Source: Pictodentalium vernedei
Lineage: Eukaryota > Mollusca > Scaphopoda > Dentaliida > Dentaliidae
NCBI GenBank assembly: GCA_031216915.1
Contig: CM062295.1
Coordinates: forward strand, 178,760,927 to 178,824,926
DNA length: 64,000 nt
Reading direction: 5' to 3'
The position numbers and the translations under genes were made by a program. Positions 63,414-64,000 of the stretch are shown here, piece by piece (position 1 is the first letter of the stretch; each line of letters opens with the position of its first letter). The notes beneath the pieces are model-generated. The model was not told the DNA's origin, did no database searches, and was given only the letters and a program-made list of their open reading frames with translations.

Positions 63414-64000
63414 CATTTTACAGGACGAGCAGTGGATGCAATTTCTAACTGCAGGTGGACCTCCTCTTCATTGAATTACGCAGCGAAGTGGAGGGTTTTC
63501 TTCCACTGGTGTACGGACCAGTCTGTAGACATCTATGATCCGTCCATTCCACAGATTTCCAATTTCCTGGTCTACCTGTTTGACGTACTCAAACTGCAGC
63601 CCGTCACTATTAAGGGCTATAGGTCTATGTTATCAGACACTTACGCTCATCATGATAACTTGGCTAATGGATCAGATACTTCTTTATCCAAGCTAGTTAG
63701 AAATTTTGCTATCAATAGACCTAGAAGCCTCAGAATAATTAAATGGAATTTGGCTTGGGTTCTGTTGAAGCTTCAAGAAGCTCCATTTGTTCATGAGCAG
63801 TTAGACGATGTAGAGTTCAAATTCTTGACCTATAAAATGGCCTTTCTCTTTGCCTTTGCCTCTGCCAGAAGAGTTAGTGAACTTCAAGCATTATCTGTCG
63901 ATGATTGCCATTACCATAGTGTGGGTAATACTATTACCCTTACTACGGGAATGGGATTTTTGGCTAAGAATCAGATTCCGGATAAGTGCCTGGAACCTAT
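63414..64000 (+). CDS. DIRS-B tyrosine recombinase, partial, open to window end
   Basis: Plus-strand frame open for 195 codons to the edge, with no stop: HFTGRAVDAISNC, FLVYLFDVLKLQPVTIKGYR, LSKLVRNFAINRPRS, TYKMAFLFAFASARRVSEL (catalytic Arg I present) and GNTITLTTGMGFLAKNQI. It matches the DIRS-A recombinase closely and retains the segment that DIRS-A lacks. The start is cut off by DIRS-2, which is inserted directly before it, and the C-terminal His-x-x-Arg and Tyr motifs lie beyond position 64000. Confidence 0.8.

Overview
This is a eukaryotic, AT-rich, intron-scale genomic window made up almost entirely of transposable elements. There are no bacterial features such as operons or ribosome binding sites. 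The repeat types point to a marine invertebrate, most likely a mollusc: DIRS-type retrotransposons, SINEs with tRNA- or 5S-like heads, and many tandem-repeat elements ending in a hairpin followed by a short A run, resembling the 'pearl'/HINE elements described in bivalves. The taxon is inferred; no host protein could be named.

Host gene: at least four, probably five, small exons of one minus-strand gene lie at 33266-33333 (candidate first exon), 20582-20621, 19534-19592, 14823-14934 and 1407-1548. Their splice sites and codon phases chain without a stop. The gene continues past position 1, and its introns hold most of the repeats in the left half.

Four DIRS-type units are present. DIRS-A (1611-9293, minus) is decayed but keeps an open tyrosine recombinase (YR) frame. 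DIRS-C (25866-32776, minus) is heavily decayed, has lost its reverse transcriptase and carries a tandemly duplicated gag region. DIRS-B (plus) is scrambled: gag at 53902-56535, an inverted 5' end of a relative at 56536-56885, and YR at 63414-64000 running off the window. DIRS-2 (56886-63412, minus) belongs to a different family, sits inside DIRS-B, and is near full length with almost identical inverted terminal repeats, although its ORFs carry frame breaks. ORF order in transcription is gag, RT-RNase H, YR. An internal complementary region (ICR) near the 3' end matches both termini, the arrangement expected for a circular intermediate.

Other mobile DNA includes a frame-broken Crypton-like YR gene (45210-46554, minus), and a tRNA-headed SINE with a 12-bp target duplication (47761-48136) whose body is shared with a 5S-like-headed SINE (49455-49820). 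MITE families comprise pogo-like elements (TA duplication), Harbinger-like elements with a 62-bp central hairpin (TAA/TTA duplication) and several TTAA-flanked families. There are eight tandem-repeat elements with terminal hairpins, a satellite of about 114 bp arranged in alternating pairs (40741-43140), and several long palindromes. Nested insertions can be read directly at many places, giving a relative order of events.
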